In this document: piece by piece, positions 17,523 through 25,978 of the stretch
How positions within the stretch are numbered: the stretch's first letter is position 1
Layout: each line of letters opens with the position of its first letter
Source of the DNA: Chloroflexota bacterium
Lineage (GTDB): Bacteria; Chloroflexota; Dehalococcoidia; Lucifugimonadales; UBA3495
Direction of reading: 5' to 3'
Length of the DNA: 56,852 bases
Assembly: GCA_028874075.1 (NCBI GenBank)
Contig: JAPPLU010000060.1
Location: forward strand, 1 to 56,852
Notes under the pieces: model-generated
Databases searched by the model: none
What the model was told of the DNA's origin: nothing
The model's input: only the letters and a program-made list of their open reading frames with translations
Position numbers and translations under genes: made by a program

Positions 17523-18452
17523 ATGGAAATACTGGTTTCCGGTTCCCTGGCCTATGACCGAATAATGGACTTCCCCGGGCGCTTTTCCGACCACATCATG
17601 CCCGACAAGGTCCACATGATTAACGTCAGTTTTACCGTCAACGGCCTTAAGGAAAACTTCGGTGGGACCGCAGGCAACATCGCCTACAGCCTTTCGCTCC
17701 TGGGAGAAAAGCCCCGCATCGTCGCCACCATTGGCTATGACTACCATCGTTATTTCGAGTGGTTCCAGGAGTGCGGTCTGTCCACCGACAACATCCGTGT
17801 AGTTGATGAGGAGGCCACCGCCTCCGCCTACATAACAACCGACCTTTCTGACAACCAGATAACCGGCTTCAATCCGGGCGCTATGAAGCAGCAGGCGGGC
17901 TTCGACTTTGGCGACCTCAATCCCCGCGAGTGCTTGGCCATCGTGGCCCCGGGCAATTTGCAGGATATGGCCGAGTTCACCGAGACCCACCACCGAATGG
18001 GCATTTACACCATCTTCGACCCAGGCCAGTCTCTACCCGCCTGGGCCGGCGACGACCTGGCAAACTGTATTTCCCAGTCTAACCTGCTGGTATCCAACGA
18101 CTACGAACTGGCCCTGATTCGGGACAGGACGGGAAAGTCAACTGAGGAACTGGTGGAAATCGCGGGAACCATCGTAACCACCAAGGGCGAAAATGGTACC
18201 GAGATTCTGACTCGGTTGGGGGCCATTCCCGTGCCGGTAGTGCCCACGACTGACGTGATAGACCCCACCGGCGCAGGAGACGCCTTCCGGGGAGGCCTGA
18301 TCAAGGGATTGATTGAAGGTGTCCCTCTTGAACGGGCGGTCATGATGGGCACTGTCTGCTCCCACTACGCCATCAGAAAGCTGGGCACCCAGGAACACTC
18401 GTTCACCCGGGAGGAATACCAGGCGAAACTGGTGGAACACTTTGGCGAATGA
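17523..18452 (+). CDS. PfkB-family carbohydrate kinase (adenosine-kinase-like)
   Basis: A 309-residue ribokinase-superfamily kinase. I start at ATG 17523, which has AGAGGAAAG upstream, rather than at a TTG 51 bp earlier. It shows the N-terminal strand ILVSGSLAYDRIMDFPGRF, the GGTAGNIAYSLSLLG substrate-lid motif, and the C-terminal signature DPTGAGDAFRGG with the catalytic Asp and the anion hole. The length and the FGGTAGN context are closest to the bacterial adenosine kinase/PfkB group. Likely substrates are a nucleoside or sugar with ATP. A perfect hairpin with a T-run (18625-18652) ends the transcript. Confidence 0.85.
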   Translation: MEILVSGSLAYDRIMDFPGRFSDHIMPDKVHMINVSFTVNGLKENFGGTAGNIAYSLSLLGEKPRIVATIGYDYHRYFEWFQECGLSTDNIRVVDEEATASAYITTDLSDNQITGFNPGAMKQQAGFDFGDLNPRECLAIVAPGNLQDMAEFTETHHRMGIYTIFDPGQSLPAWAGDDLANCISQSNLLVSNDYELALIRDRTGKSTEELVEIAGTIVTTKGENGTEILTRLGAIPVPVVPTTDVIDPTGAGDAFRGGLIKGLIEGVPLERAVMMGTVCSHYAIRKLGTQEHSFTREEYQAKLVEHFGE

Positions 18453-18624
18453 CGAGATTGACGAAGTAGTTAGGAGCCGGATTTCGGGCGGAGGCGTTCC
18501 AGGTTCGGTGGTGTGGTTCTGCGACCTCGCACGGGCGAACCCCGTGTCCGACATCTCCAGACCGAGGGTCGGCTCAAGCCAAAAAGCTGCCGGTCAGGAC
18601 ATATCTACGATAGCCGTCGTGGAT

Positions 18625-18652
18625 AAGGCGGGACTTGAACCCCGCCTTTTTT
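18625..18652 (+). terminator. Rho-independent terminator after PfkB kinase
   Basis: AAGGCGGG (18625-18632) pairs with CCCGCCTT (18641-18648) around an 8-nt loop and runs into TTTTTT. It lies between the convergent kinase and hydroxyacid-oxidase genes. Confidence 0.85.
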
Positions 18653-18659
18653 CTTCCGC

Positions 18660-19766
18660 CTATGGAACCTGAACCGCCGGCGGGGTGATCGTATGCGGGT
18701 TGTTCACCACTTCCGAATTAAGGGTCTGCACCGATGTGTGTCCGCAATGCCCGAGAACCAGGTCCACCTCGTGACGCAGAATTTCCAGCATTAACCGCAC
18801 ACCATCCGCGCCGTTCCAGGCCAATCCCCAGAACAGGGGGCGTCCCACCAGTACGGCCCGCGCACCCAGGGACAGCGCCTTGATCACGTCGCTCCCCCTG
18901 CGGATGCCCGAATCCATGTAAATCTCCGCCCGGTCCTTAACCGCTTCCACAATTTCGGGCAGCATTTCAATAGTGCTCAGGGTGCCGTCCAACTGCCGTG
19001 CCCCGTGGTTGGAAACCCAGATGCCTTCCACTCCGTTTTCTACCGCCTGGTAGGCATCCTCGGCAGTCCGTACTCCCTTCAGCACGATGGGCAGCGAGGT
19101 CTTCTGCCGCAGCCACCCCAGTTCCCCCCAGGTCAGGGGAACATTCCAGGGCCTCTGGTGGTACAGGGCCTCCAGCGTGTCGGGAACCAGGCCCAGGCCC
19201 GCTTCCTCGCCCACGAAATTGCCGGGGTTGAATCCCCGCGGCCGCTCCGAGCCGTGTCGTATGCTGCGCTCGATGGGGCTGTTGATGGGAGTATCTATGG
19301 TCAGGGCGATGGCCTTGTAACCGGCCCGCTCCGCCCGCTTCACCAGCATGGCGCTGGTCTCGTGGTCCTGGTGGTAAAGCTGGAACCACAGGGGCCCGCT
19401 GGCCGTCTCCGCCACCTGTTCCATGCTGAAATGGGAACCCGTGGCCAGGGTCATCAGCGTGCCCGCCGCGCCGGCGCCCCGGGCCGTGGCCAGTTCCCCG
19501 TCCGGGTGGGCCATCTGGTGCCCGCCCGCTGGCGCCACCATTACGGGGAAGCTGATTTTCTCCCCCAGCACGGTGGTGGACAGGTCTCGGTTTGACACGT
19601 ACTGCATAAAACGGGGCCGCAGGGTTATCGCCTCCAGCGCCGCCCGGTTCCGTCTTGCCGTAACTTCATCCTGCGCCCCGCCGTCGATGAAAGCCCACGC
19701 GTGGGGACTGATGAACCTGGAAGCGTGTTCCTCCAGTTCGTACAGGTTCAGTGGTTCCAGTCGCAT
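18660..19766 (-). CDS. FMN-dependent alpha-hydroxy-acid oxidase
   Basis: A 368-residue TIM-barrel flavoenzyme of the glycolate/lactate oxidase family, which oxidises (S)-2-hydroxy acids to 2-oxo acids. I start at ATG 19766 (GGAGG upstream) rather than at TTG 19835. Active-site elements are visible: LYHQDHE after WFQ, ALTIDTP (Asp near the substrate), PIVLKGV (FMN Lys), VSNHGARQLDG (catalytic His plus Arg), and DSGIRRGSDVIKALSLGARAVLVGRP (phosphate-binding). Electron acceptor (oxygen versus a quinone or cytochrome) cannot be judged. It lies convergent to the kinase and upstream of nothing it clearly pairs with. Confidence 0.9.
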   Translation of the reverse strand: MRLEPLNLYELEEHASRFISPHAWAFIDGGAQDEVTARRNRAALEAITLRPRFMQYVSNRDLSTTVLGEKISFPVMVAPAGGHQMAHPDGELATARGAGAAGTLMTLATGSHFSMEQVAETASGPLWFQLYHQDHETSAMLVKRAERAGYKAIALTIDTPINSPIERSIRHGSERPRGFNPGNFVGEEAGLGLVPDTLEALYHQRPWNVPLTWGELGWLRQKTSLPIVLKGVRTAEDAYQAVENGVEGIWVSNHGARQLDGTLSTIEMLPEIVEAVKDRAEIYMDSGIRRGSDVIKALSLGARAVLVGRPLFWGLAWNGADGVRLMLEILRHEVDLVLGHCGHTSVQTLNSEVVNNPHTITPPAVQVP

Positions 19767-19941
19767 CGAAAATGCCTCCAAAACTTTTGCCGGGCGTGGA
19801 GCAAACCCGCCCTTGGGTTTGTCCCAGCCCGGCAATTATACACCTGGCAGCCGGGCCCGCCCTGGGAGGTGGTAGGAATGAGGCTGGCCCGCTGCTTCAA
19901 CCGTATGGGGCTTTCGATAGTTTCTGGTTGGTTGCTTGCCT

Positions 19942-20256
19942 TCAGGATGCCCGGTAGTCGACGGAAACGTTCGAGGCTTGGTCCACTTCCTCGGGAGTCA
20001 GCAGGGCGGTTGTGCTCCAGCTGATCACCCCCGCTGCCGCAATCTTCATCCCCAGGCCGGTCGCCAAGGTACGTTCCGGTACGTCAAACAAAACGTACAG
20101 ATCGTCCTCGCCGAAGGCGAAGTATAGCGACTCCACCGTCCCGCCAACCGAACTGATGGCAGCGGTGATGGCGTCCCTTCGCGCGCTGCCGCCCTCATCA
20201 ATTAGTACCTGCAAACCCTCTCTGGAATACGATGCTTTCGCCAAGTACTTGGGCAT
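19942..20256 (-). CDS. GYD-domain protein
   Basis: A 104-residue protein starting at ATG 20256, which has a very strong AAGGAGGTGG site; an earlier start at 20298 is rejected for that reason. It has the GYD-family layout (MPKYLAKASYSREGLQVL...; GGTVESLYFAFGEDDLYVLFDVPE; TALLTPEEVDQA), an alpha/beta ferredoxin-like fold. Members are small cytosolic proteins of unknown function, common near catabolic genes. It lies 75 bp downstream of the SDR gene in the same orientation, so co-transcription is likely. Confidence 0.85.
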   Translation of the reverse strand: MPKYLAKASYSREGLQVLIDEGGSARRDAITAAISSVGGTVESLYFAFGEDDLYVLFDVPERTLATGLGMKIAAAGVISWSTTALLTPEEVDQASNVSVDYRAS

Positions 20257-20331
20257 TGTCCACCTCCTTTTTATCTGTTCCTGTCTTGCCGGTCCCATGC
20301 CTGCGAGCCGGGCGCCGGCAGCTACCCCGTT

Positions 20332-21096
20332 CTACACCAGGTGCGAACCCGCGTCCACCTGTATTGTCTCTCCCGTAACGTGTTCCGCACCCTCCATCAG
20401 CCATACCACCGTCTCTGCCACAATGTCCGGGTGGCCGGCCGCCTTTAGTGGAGTTCGTTCGGCATACCTCTCGATGAACCCGGTATAGTTCTCCTCGCCA
20501 AGCCCTTCCCGCCACCACCGGGTCTGCATCACCCCCGGGCAGACGGCGTTGACCCGTATTTCCGGCGCCAGCGCCCTCGCCAGGGAAAGGGTCATCGTAT
20601 TCAGCGCTCCCTTGGAAGCGGCGTAGGCTATGGAACTGCCCGACCCGGTGAACCCGGAACCCGAGGAAATGTTGACGATCGCTCCCAAGCCCTGCTCTTT
20701 CATGGCCGGCGTCACTGCCCGCGCCATCTGGTAAGCGCCGGTAACATTGACCGCGAAAATCTGCTCGAAATCCTCGGCGGTAAGCCCTTCCAGATCAGCG
20801 TGGGCCACGATTTTCGACCGGGCGGCATTATTTACCAGCCCGTCTATCCTGCCCCATCGGTCCAGGGCCCCCCGGGCCATGCGCCGGCAGTCCTCGTCCA
20901 CTGAAACGTCGGCCCGGCAGAGAATTGCCTCGCCCCCCAATTCCGCACATGCCGCCGCCGTCTCCTCCGCTTCCGCCATGCTGCGGGTGTAATTGATAAC
21001 TACTCGCCCGCCCTTGCCGGCCAATCGCCGCGCCACCGAGGCCCCCAGCCCCGTTGCAGAACCGGTTACTATAAAGACGGCGCCCTTAATCTCCAT
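20332..21096 (-). CDS. Short-chain dehydrogenase/reductase
   Basis: A 254-residue classical SDR. The start ATG 21096 follows GAGGGAGA. The cofactor motif is TGSATGLG (~10-17). It also has NNAA (~88), catalytic Ser in NISSGS, and YAASK with catalytic Tyr/Lys. The C-terminal NAVCPGVMQT motif and GETIQVDAG end are typical. An Asn-Tyr-Thr-Arg stretch after beta-2 (VVINYTRS) favours NADP(H). The substrate is unknown; FabG-like proteins of this kind act on 3-oxoacyl or alcohol groups. It is divergent from the MaoC-like pair at 21291. Confidence 0.9.
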   Translation of the reverse strand: MEIKGAVFIVTGSATGLGASVARRLAGKGGRVVINYTRSMAEAEETAAACAELGGEAILCRADVSVDEDCRRMARGALDRWGRIDGLVNNAARSKIVAHADLEGLTAEDFEQIFAVNVTGAYQMARAVTPAMKEQGLGAIVNISSGSGFTGSGSSIAYAASKGALNTMTLSLARALAPEIRVNAVCPGVMQTRWWREGLGEENYTGFIERYAERTPLKAAGHPDIVAETVVWLMEGAEHVTGETIQVDAGSHLV

Positions 21097-21290
21097 GGTC
21101 TCTCCCTCGGCTGGCGATGCTGGTCCTTGCCAGCATTGTATCGCAAATTCAGGGAGAATCATCGCTTCACATGGACCTGATACCGTGAATCCGGTATCCC
21201 CACTTCGCCATTGACTAACCCCACACCCTGCGTTAGCCTAATCCCGTCAAGTCCCCCTCAATCTGGGGTAGCTTTGCGAGGAAACAAAAT

Positions 21291-21842
21291 ATGACACAGG
21301 AAACCCAGTCGGCTCTCACCCCCGAAGTCCGCGCCATGATCGGGGTGTCCGGCGATGTGGTGGAGGCTTGGGGTGTGGTGGACGCCGAGTACCTGCGCCG
21401 TTTTACCCAGGCGGTGATGGACCCGGACCCCAGGTATTGGGACCAGGATTTCGCGGAGTCCACCCATTATGGCGAGATAATCACGCCTCCCATTATGGTC
21501 AGCTACCTGGCCTCCCGCATCCGTCCCGACCAGGACGACCCGGTTACCCGGGCCTTCGAGGAAAACCCCGAGTCGGACGGCATAGGTTCCGTTGAGCGTC
21601 CCGGCGAACTGCCGCCCGTGCCTACGAACCTGATGCGGGTACTCAACGCCGGCAACGAACTGGAAATCTACAAGTACCCCAGCATCGGGGACACGGTATT
21701 TTTCCAGAACCGCTACTCCGATATTCGCGAACGGGTGGGCCGCGATGGCCGCGCTTTTCTGATCATCACCCGGGAGACCACCTACAGGAACCAAAACGAC
21801 GACTTGCTTTGTATAACCCGGGCCTCAACCATTCGCCGCTGA
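21291..21842 (+). CDS. FAS1-like dehydratase domain (MaoC N-terminal hotdog)
   Basis: A 183-residue single hotdog domain of the N-terminal MaoC / FAS1-like dehydratase type. It contains VDAEYLRRFTQAVMDPDPRYWD, the segment ITPPIMVSYLASR, and LNAGNELEIYKYPSIGDTVFFQNRYSDI. In the family such non-catalytic halves pair with a catalytic hydratase half to hydrate or dehydrate enoyl-CoA thioesters. The catalytic partner is probably the next gene, 47 bp downstream. It is transcribed away from the SDR, suggesting shared beta-oxidation-type chemistry. Confidence 0.8.
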   Translation: MTQETQSALTPEVRAMIGVSGDVVEAWGVVDAEYLRRFTQAVMDPDPRYWDQDFAESTHYGEIITPPIMVSYLASRIRPDQDDPVTRAFEENPESDGIGSVERPGELPPVPTNLMRVLNAGNELEIYKYPSIGDTVFFQNRYSDIRERVGRDGRAFLIITRETTYRNQNDDLLCITRASTIRR

Positions 21843-21889
21843 TGGCGTATTGAGCCCCTGTTCAACGATTAACCGGCGAGGTAGAGAAA

Positions 21890-22450
21890 ATGAGCCTGCC
21901 ATTGGAAGAACTGCTAAGGCTGGAGCCCGAAGATATTCTGGCCCACAACGAACGCCCCAAGGCCGATGACCTCCGCGACAAGCAGCAGATTTTCTACGAG
22001 GACGTGGAAGAGGGCATGGAACTGCCCAAGTACATCTACAGCCCCACGCCCACCCACCTGTTCCGCTGGAGCGCGGCTATAGAGAATTTCCACCGGATTC
22101 ATTACGATCTGGACTTTGGCCTGAACCACGACAAGAACCCCAGCATCCTGGTGCATGGGTCCTGGAAGCAGAGCGTGGTTCCCCAGTTCCTCAAGGACTG
22201 GACCCTGCCAAAAGGCTGGCCCTGGAAGGCCCAGTTCGAGCACCGTGCCATGCTGGTTCCCGGCGACATACTTATCATGTGGGGCAAGGTTACTAGCAAG
22301 TACGAGAAGGGCCAGATGGGCTTCATTGAACTGGAAATCGGTATGATGACCCAGGATGGTATAGAGAGCATGCCCGGTACTGCCACCGTTGTGCTTCCCC
22401 TGCGCGATGGACCGGACATTCCCTACCCCTTCGTCCCGCCGGCGGACTAG
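21890..22450 (+). CDS. MaoC-like acyl dehydratase half
   Basis: A 186-residue hotdog protein. The hydratase-2-like motif appears as ENFHRIHYDLDFGLNHDKNPSILVHGSW, with a catalytic-type His in the region where MaoC has D..NPIH. It also has LVPGDILIMWGKVTSKYEKGQMGFIELEIG. Together with the preceding gene it makes a two-subunit version of the double-hotdog R-specific enoyl-CoA hydratase. The start ATG follows GGCGAGGTAGAGAAA. Substrate chain length cannot be inferred. Confidence 0.8.
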   Translation: MSLPLEELLRLEPEDILAHNERPKADDLRDKQQIFYEDVEEGMELPKYIYSPTPTHLFRWSAAIENFHRIHYDLDFGLNHDKNPSILVHGSWKQSVVPQFLKDWTLPKGWPWKAQFEHRAMLVPGDILIMWGKVTSKYEKGQMGFIELEIGMMTQDGIESMPGTATVVLPLRDGPDIPYPFVPPAD

Positions 22451-22514
22451 CGATTAGCGGGATAATAGCCAGTTCTTCACTCCTGCGGGAATCGGAGTCT
22501 TGGGAGGTTAGGAC

Positions 22515-22550
22515 AAGTCCCAACCCTCTTGACGGAAGAAGGTTGGGACG
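22515..22550. repeat. Dispersed intergenic palindrome (family B, diverged)
   Basis: GTCCCAACC and GGTTGGGAC form a perfect 9-bp inverted repeat around CTCTTGACGGAAGAA. The CTTGACGG core matches the family seen at 25931, 37921, 40834, 50890 and 56130. Confidence 0.5.
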
Positions 22551-22660
22551 AGTCTCCTCTCCTTTGACGAGGCAAAGACAGACCTTGCTCTGGTCTTGCG
22601 GAAGGAATGAGGGTGGAGACCGGGCCCCTACCAAAGAAATTCAGAGAGGTTTAGCTATCA

Positions 22661-22930
22661 ATGGCCAGATTTATCGCCATCCATAACGTCCCCGGAATTA
22701 CCGAGGACGACTTCCGGGACAAACTTAACGCCGTCCGCAAGTGGCGCCCCGACCGTCGCACCACCATCCTAAAGGTATATGGGGACCTGGAAAATGGCCG
22801 GCTGGTTTCCGAGTGCGAGGCCGTGGAACAGTCGCATTTTGAAGACTGGATCAACCTGGTTGGCTGGCCCGCAGAATCAATCCACAGGGTTGACATGGTG
22901 TGCCAGGTGGGAAACTTCTGGAAACTTTAG
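22661..22930 (+). CDS. Small ferredoxin-like-fold protein, unknown function
   Basis: An 89-residue protein: MARFIAIHNVPGITEDDF, then RTTILKVYGDLENGRLVSECEA and AESIHRVDMVCQVGNFW. The beta-alpha-beta-beta-alpha-beta pattern of a ferredoxin-like (Dabb/DUF3303-like) barrel is plausible. There are no catalytic residues I can assign. A clear terminator follows at 22997. It is separated from the MaoC-like genes by ~210 bp containing a palindromic repeat and is probably an independent unit. Confidence 0.65.
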   Translation: MARFIAIHNVPGITEDDFRDKLNAVRKWRPDRRTTILKVYGDLENGRLVSECEAVEQSHFEDWINLVGWPAESIHRVDMVCQVGNFWKL

Positions 22931-22996
22931 CCACTGCAGGATAGCGCTGCTTCGGGGAGCGGCGACAGGCTTGCCCCTGTTGGGGTTCAAAATATG

Positions 22997-23030
22997 AAAG
23001 GGCGGGACACGATTCCTGCCCTTTGTCGTT
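22997..23030 (+). terminator. Probable Rho-independent terminator
   Basis: AAAGGGC (22997-23003) pairs with GCCCTTT (23018-23024), with GG/CC extending the stem inwards. The tail GTCGTTTTG is T-rich. It sits between convergent genes. Confidence 0.7.
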
Positions 23031-23063
23031 TTGCCCCATTGTTGCCCACTCTGTGGAGTCCCG

Positions 23064-24035
23064 CTAATCCCCCAGGTCGATGGGATGGTTGATGTCGTTA
23101 GCCCAACCCCATCCGCGCATTCGATTCACACGTTCTTCCGGATGGTACGCCTGCTGGTAGTTGGAGCATATTTCCGCTCCCAGCGTCAGTATCAAGGCCG
23201 AGAGAAAAGCCCACAGCAAGAAAATAATGGTGGAAGCTATGGAACCGTAGAGAATGTCGTACTGGCCATAATGGTGGAGGTACTCGGTAAAAATCTCCTT
23301 GCCAACCTCGAATAGTATTGACGCTATCAGGGTCCCGACCCACACGTTATGCCATTCCACTTTGCAGTTCGGCAAGTATCGGTACACCAACAGAAACCCC
23401 ACCGCGGTAACGAACCAGGAACTAAGCCTGACCAGCAGGTTCAGAAACCCGGATTCGTGAATCACTTCCTGGAACGCGGCGCCCAGGTCAATGTTGAGTA
23501 GAATCTGGGTAGTGGAGGTTACCGCCAGCCAGAACAGAAAGTAAAGTGCGAAACTAAACAGGAAAAGGATGTGTTCTACCCGGTGAACGTGGAAGGGTTG
23601 CCCCTGGTAGATGCCCCAGGCGCGGTTGACCAGCCTGCTTACGGCTCCGAATACGGAACTGGACGACCAGAGAATGCCCACTACGGCAATGAGGATCAGC
23701 TCAGTCCTGTGGGAGTCGATGAAGATAATGTTGCTGGCAATCAGCCGGTCCGAGCCCGGCAGGTTGCCCATCACAAATTCCAGCAGCTTGGCCTGGACGA
23801 CTTCCGCCTCCAGGAAAAGGCTGGAGATAACCATCATGCCCAGCAGGAACGGGAAGAGCCCAAAGATGGCGTAATAGGCTACGCCCGCGGCCAGGTGGTT
23901 GGCGTCCCGTGTGACCATGTCGGTGGCCACGTGCACCAGGATCTTGACCGGGCGGTATTGCATCAAAGGGTGATGCCACCACCACCGCTTGAATCGATCC
24001 CGGGTATGTTTCAGTATGATTACAGGACTGGCCAT
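23064..24035 (-). CDS. YihY/BrkB-family integral membrane protein
   Basis: A 323-residue polytopic protein with about six membrane segments. It carries the family hallmark near the N-terminus, DANHLAAGVAYYAIFGLFPFLL, and a mid segment GILWSSSSVFGAVSRLVNRAWG. Later hydrophobic segments are near FLFSFALYFLFWLAV, WFVTAVGFLLVYRYLP and IIFLLWAFLSALILTLGAEI. YihY proteins were once called ribonuclease BN in error; their true function (possibly transport) is unsettled. It is followed on the same strand by nothing close and preceded by the signal-peptidase-like gene 91 bp upstream. Confidence 0.88.
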   Translation of the reverse strand: MASPVIILKHTRDRFKRWWWHHPLMQYRPVKILVHVATDMVTRDANHLAAGVAYYAIFGLFPFLLGMMVISSLFLEAEVVQAKLLEFVMGNLPGSDRLIASNIIFIDSHRTELILIAVVGILWSSSSVFGAVSRLVNRAWGIYQGQPFHVHRVEHILFLFSFALYFLFWLAVTSTTQILLNIDLGAAFQEVIHESGFLNLLVRLSSWFVTAVGFLLVYRYLPNCKVEWHNVWVGTLIASILFEVGKEIFTEYLHHYGQYDILYGSIASTIIFLLWAFLSALILTLGAEICSNYQQAYHPEERVNRMRGWGWANDINHPIDLGD

Positions 24036-24126
24036 GAGTTCTGCGCCTGCCTGGAGGCCGGAGAACCTCCGGCAGGCAGACCCCTTCCAAGCACTAACTT
24101 ATATGGATGTTTTGCAGTCCCTGATC

Positions 24127-24609
24127 CTACCTGAACAACGCTGGCGGGAAATACCTGAACCAGACCTGTCCGACGATCAGCTTGAGGGGAACCGGGCCAA
24201 ACACTCGGCTGTCCTCACTGTCCCCCCGGTTATCGCCCAAAACGAAAACCTCGTCGGCGTCGTTGAACCACTGGTTCGCTCCCATTGAAAGTGTTTTCAC
24301 ATTGTCCCTCAGGTAGGGCTCCTCTATCGTCCTCCCGTCAACCTCCACCTTTCCGTCTGCTAACTCAACGTGTTCGTTGGGCAGTCCTACTACTCTCTTA
24401 AGGTAAATTGCCTGTCTGCGTAACGGGTGCCGGAGGAGTACTATCAATCCTCGATTTCTGGTGTGGTCGGCTTCCGGGAATGTGAGGGGGCGCATCTGCA
24501 CAATTTGGCCGCTCAGCAGGGTAGGAGCCATACTGTTGCCCTTAACCCGCAGCAGCTTCCAGTTTAGCCACAATGGTGAATCCCGTCTCTTCCCAAGGTC
24601 TGACCCCAA
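24127..24609 (-). CDS. S26 signal-peptidase-like protease without membrane anchor
   Basis: A 160-residue S26-family protein. The Ser active-site box is RVKGNSMAPTL (~22-32), the Lys box is AIYLKRVVGLPNE (~68-80), and the C-terminal box is VFVLGDNRGDSEDSRVFGPVP. Both catalytic residues are present. Unlike LepB it has no N-terminal transmembrane helix. The upstream in-frame sequence is open to a TGA about 20 codons before the TTG used here and contains no hydrophobic stretch or better start. Short S26 proteins of this kind include the nickel-SOD maturation protease group, but no sodN is nearby. It may process a cytosolic or membrane-peripheral substrate. Confidence 0.75.
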   Translation of the reverse strand: MGSDLGKRRDSPLWLNWKLLRVKGNSMAPTLLSGQIVQMRPLTFPEADHTRNRGLIVLLRHPLRRQAIYLKRVVGLPNEHVELADGKVEVDGRTIEEPYLRDNVKTLSMGANQWFNDADEVFVLGDNRGDSEDSRVFGPVPLKLIVGQVWFRYFPPALFR

Positions 24610-24876
24610 ACGGTTGTCACGACAGTTGGAGACCCGGCTTGCCTGGCATCACGTTGCAATAGGACTGCACAACGATTAGATGGTAACTTGGAAGTTTTGA
24701 CAAACGCAAGTCGCTGGAGTCCCCGCCGGTCTTCGCCCATGCTGTCCTTCAAGGGCGCATCCCGCCAATTCCTTGCATCGGGCGAACCGGGTTACCCAAG
24801 ATGACAATGCCCGGAGCCTGCCCTATAATCGGTGCCGACGACAGCTACTACGTTTCTTAATTGCAGGAGGTTTTCC

Positions 24877-25914
24877 GTGGCTAACGATTCCGTAAGATTG
24901 GGACTGATTGGCGCGGGCCGAAACACCCGTGATCGCCACATTCCCGGATTTCTCGACGTTGATGGTGTGGAGCTTGCCGCCGTGGCCAACCGCAGCCGCG
25001 AATCGGGTCAGCGGGTTGCTGATTCCTTCAACATTCCCACCGTCTACGACAACTGGCGCGATCTGCTGGACGATCCCTCCATTGATGCCGTGTGTATCGG
25101 CACCTGGCCTTACATGCACCGGAACCTGACCATCGCCGCCCTGGAAAAGGGCAAGCACGTTCTCACCGAGGCCCGCATGGCCGCCAACGCCCAGGAGGCC
25201 CGCGAAATGCTGGAGGCCTCCAGGAACCACCCCCACCTGGTTACCCAGATCGTGCCCGGTCCCTCCACCTTCAAAGTGGACAACCTGGTGCAGCAAAAGA
25301 TATCGGAGGGTTACCTGGGGGACCTGCTGGCCGTGGAAGCTCAGGTCGTAACCTCCGCCTTTCTGGACAAGGGGGCGCCCTTGCATTGGCGGCACAATCG
25401 CACCTTCAGTGGCTACAACATCATGAACATGGGCATCTGGTACGAATGCCTGATCCGCTGGACCGGCCCTGCCACCCGGGTCATGGCAATGTCTCGCGTG
25501 AATGTGCCCGCCCGCATGGACGAGGACGGCTCAATGCAGGCCGTTACCATCCCCGACCACGTTGACATCCTGATGGAATTTTCCAACGGGGCACAGGGCC
25601 ACATGCGCGTCAGCGTGGTGACGGGCCTGGCCCGGGGCACTGAGGCCTGGCTGCACGGGAGCGAAGGCACCTTGCACATCGATCCGCAGCTCAACGTCTA
25701 TGGCGGGCGGCGTGGCGACAGCCAGCTATCCGAGATTCCCAACCCGCCCGAAATGCAGTACGGCTGGCGGGTGGAGGAAGAATTTATCAGCGCCATCCGT
25801 GGCCTGGAACCAGTAACTCACACTCCCTTCGACATCGGCCTCCATTACATGGAGTTCACCGAGGCCGTAACCCGCAGTTCCCAGACCGGCCAGGCCATTG
25901 CCCTGCCCCTCTAG
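24877..25914 (+). CDS. Gfo/Idh/MocA-family oxidoreductase
   Basis: A 345-residue NAD(P)-dependent oxidoreductase. The GTG start at 24877 is set by GCAGGAGG 7 bp upstream; no ATG fits better. The N-terminal Rossmann motif is RLGLIGAGRNTRDRHIPGF. The typical AVANRSRESGQRVADSFNIPTVYDNW follows, then DAVCIGTWPYMHRNLTIAALEKGKHVLTEARMA, where the usual EKP is EAR. The C-terminal domain has TGLARGTEAWLHGSEGTLHID. Substrates of the family are sugars and inositols. The change from EKP to EAR removes the conserved catalytic Lys, so dehydrogenase activity is uncertain. Confidence 0.85.
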   Translation: MANDSVRLGLIGAGRNTRDRHIPGFLDVDGVELAAVANRSRESGQRVADSFNIPTVYDNWRDLLDDPSIDAVCIGTWPYMHRNLTIAALEKGKHVLTEARMAANAQEAREMLEASRNHPHLVTQIVPGPSTFKVDNLVQQKISEGYLGDLLAVEAQVVTSAFLDKGAPLHWRHNRTFSGYNIMNMGIWYECLIRWTGPATRVMAMSRVNVPARMDEDGSMQAVTIPDHVDILMEFSNGAQGHMRVSVVTGLARGTEAWLHGSEGTLHIDPQLNVYGGRRGDSQLSEIPNPPEMQYGWRVEEEFISAIRGLEPVTHTPFDIGLHYMEFTEAVTRSSQTGQAIALPL

Positions 25915-25930
25915 GGTATGTCCGATGGAA

Positions 25931-25974
25931 TTCCTTCCCCCTCGACGGGGGAAGGTCAGGATGGGGGTGAAGAG
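25931..25974. repeat. Dispersed intergenic palindrome (family B, best copy)
   Basis: CCTTCCCCC (25933-25941) and GGGGGAAGG (25947-25955) form a 9-bp stem around TCGAC, followed by TCAGGATGGGGGTGAAGAG. Copies with the same layout recur elsewhere in the window. Its 3' end provides the only purine-rich site before the next gene. Confidence 0.65.
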
Positions 25975-25978
25975 AAGC

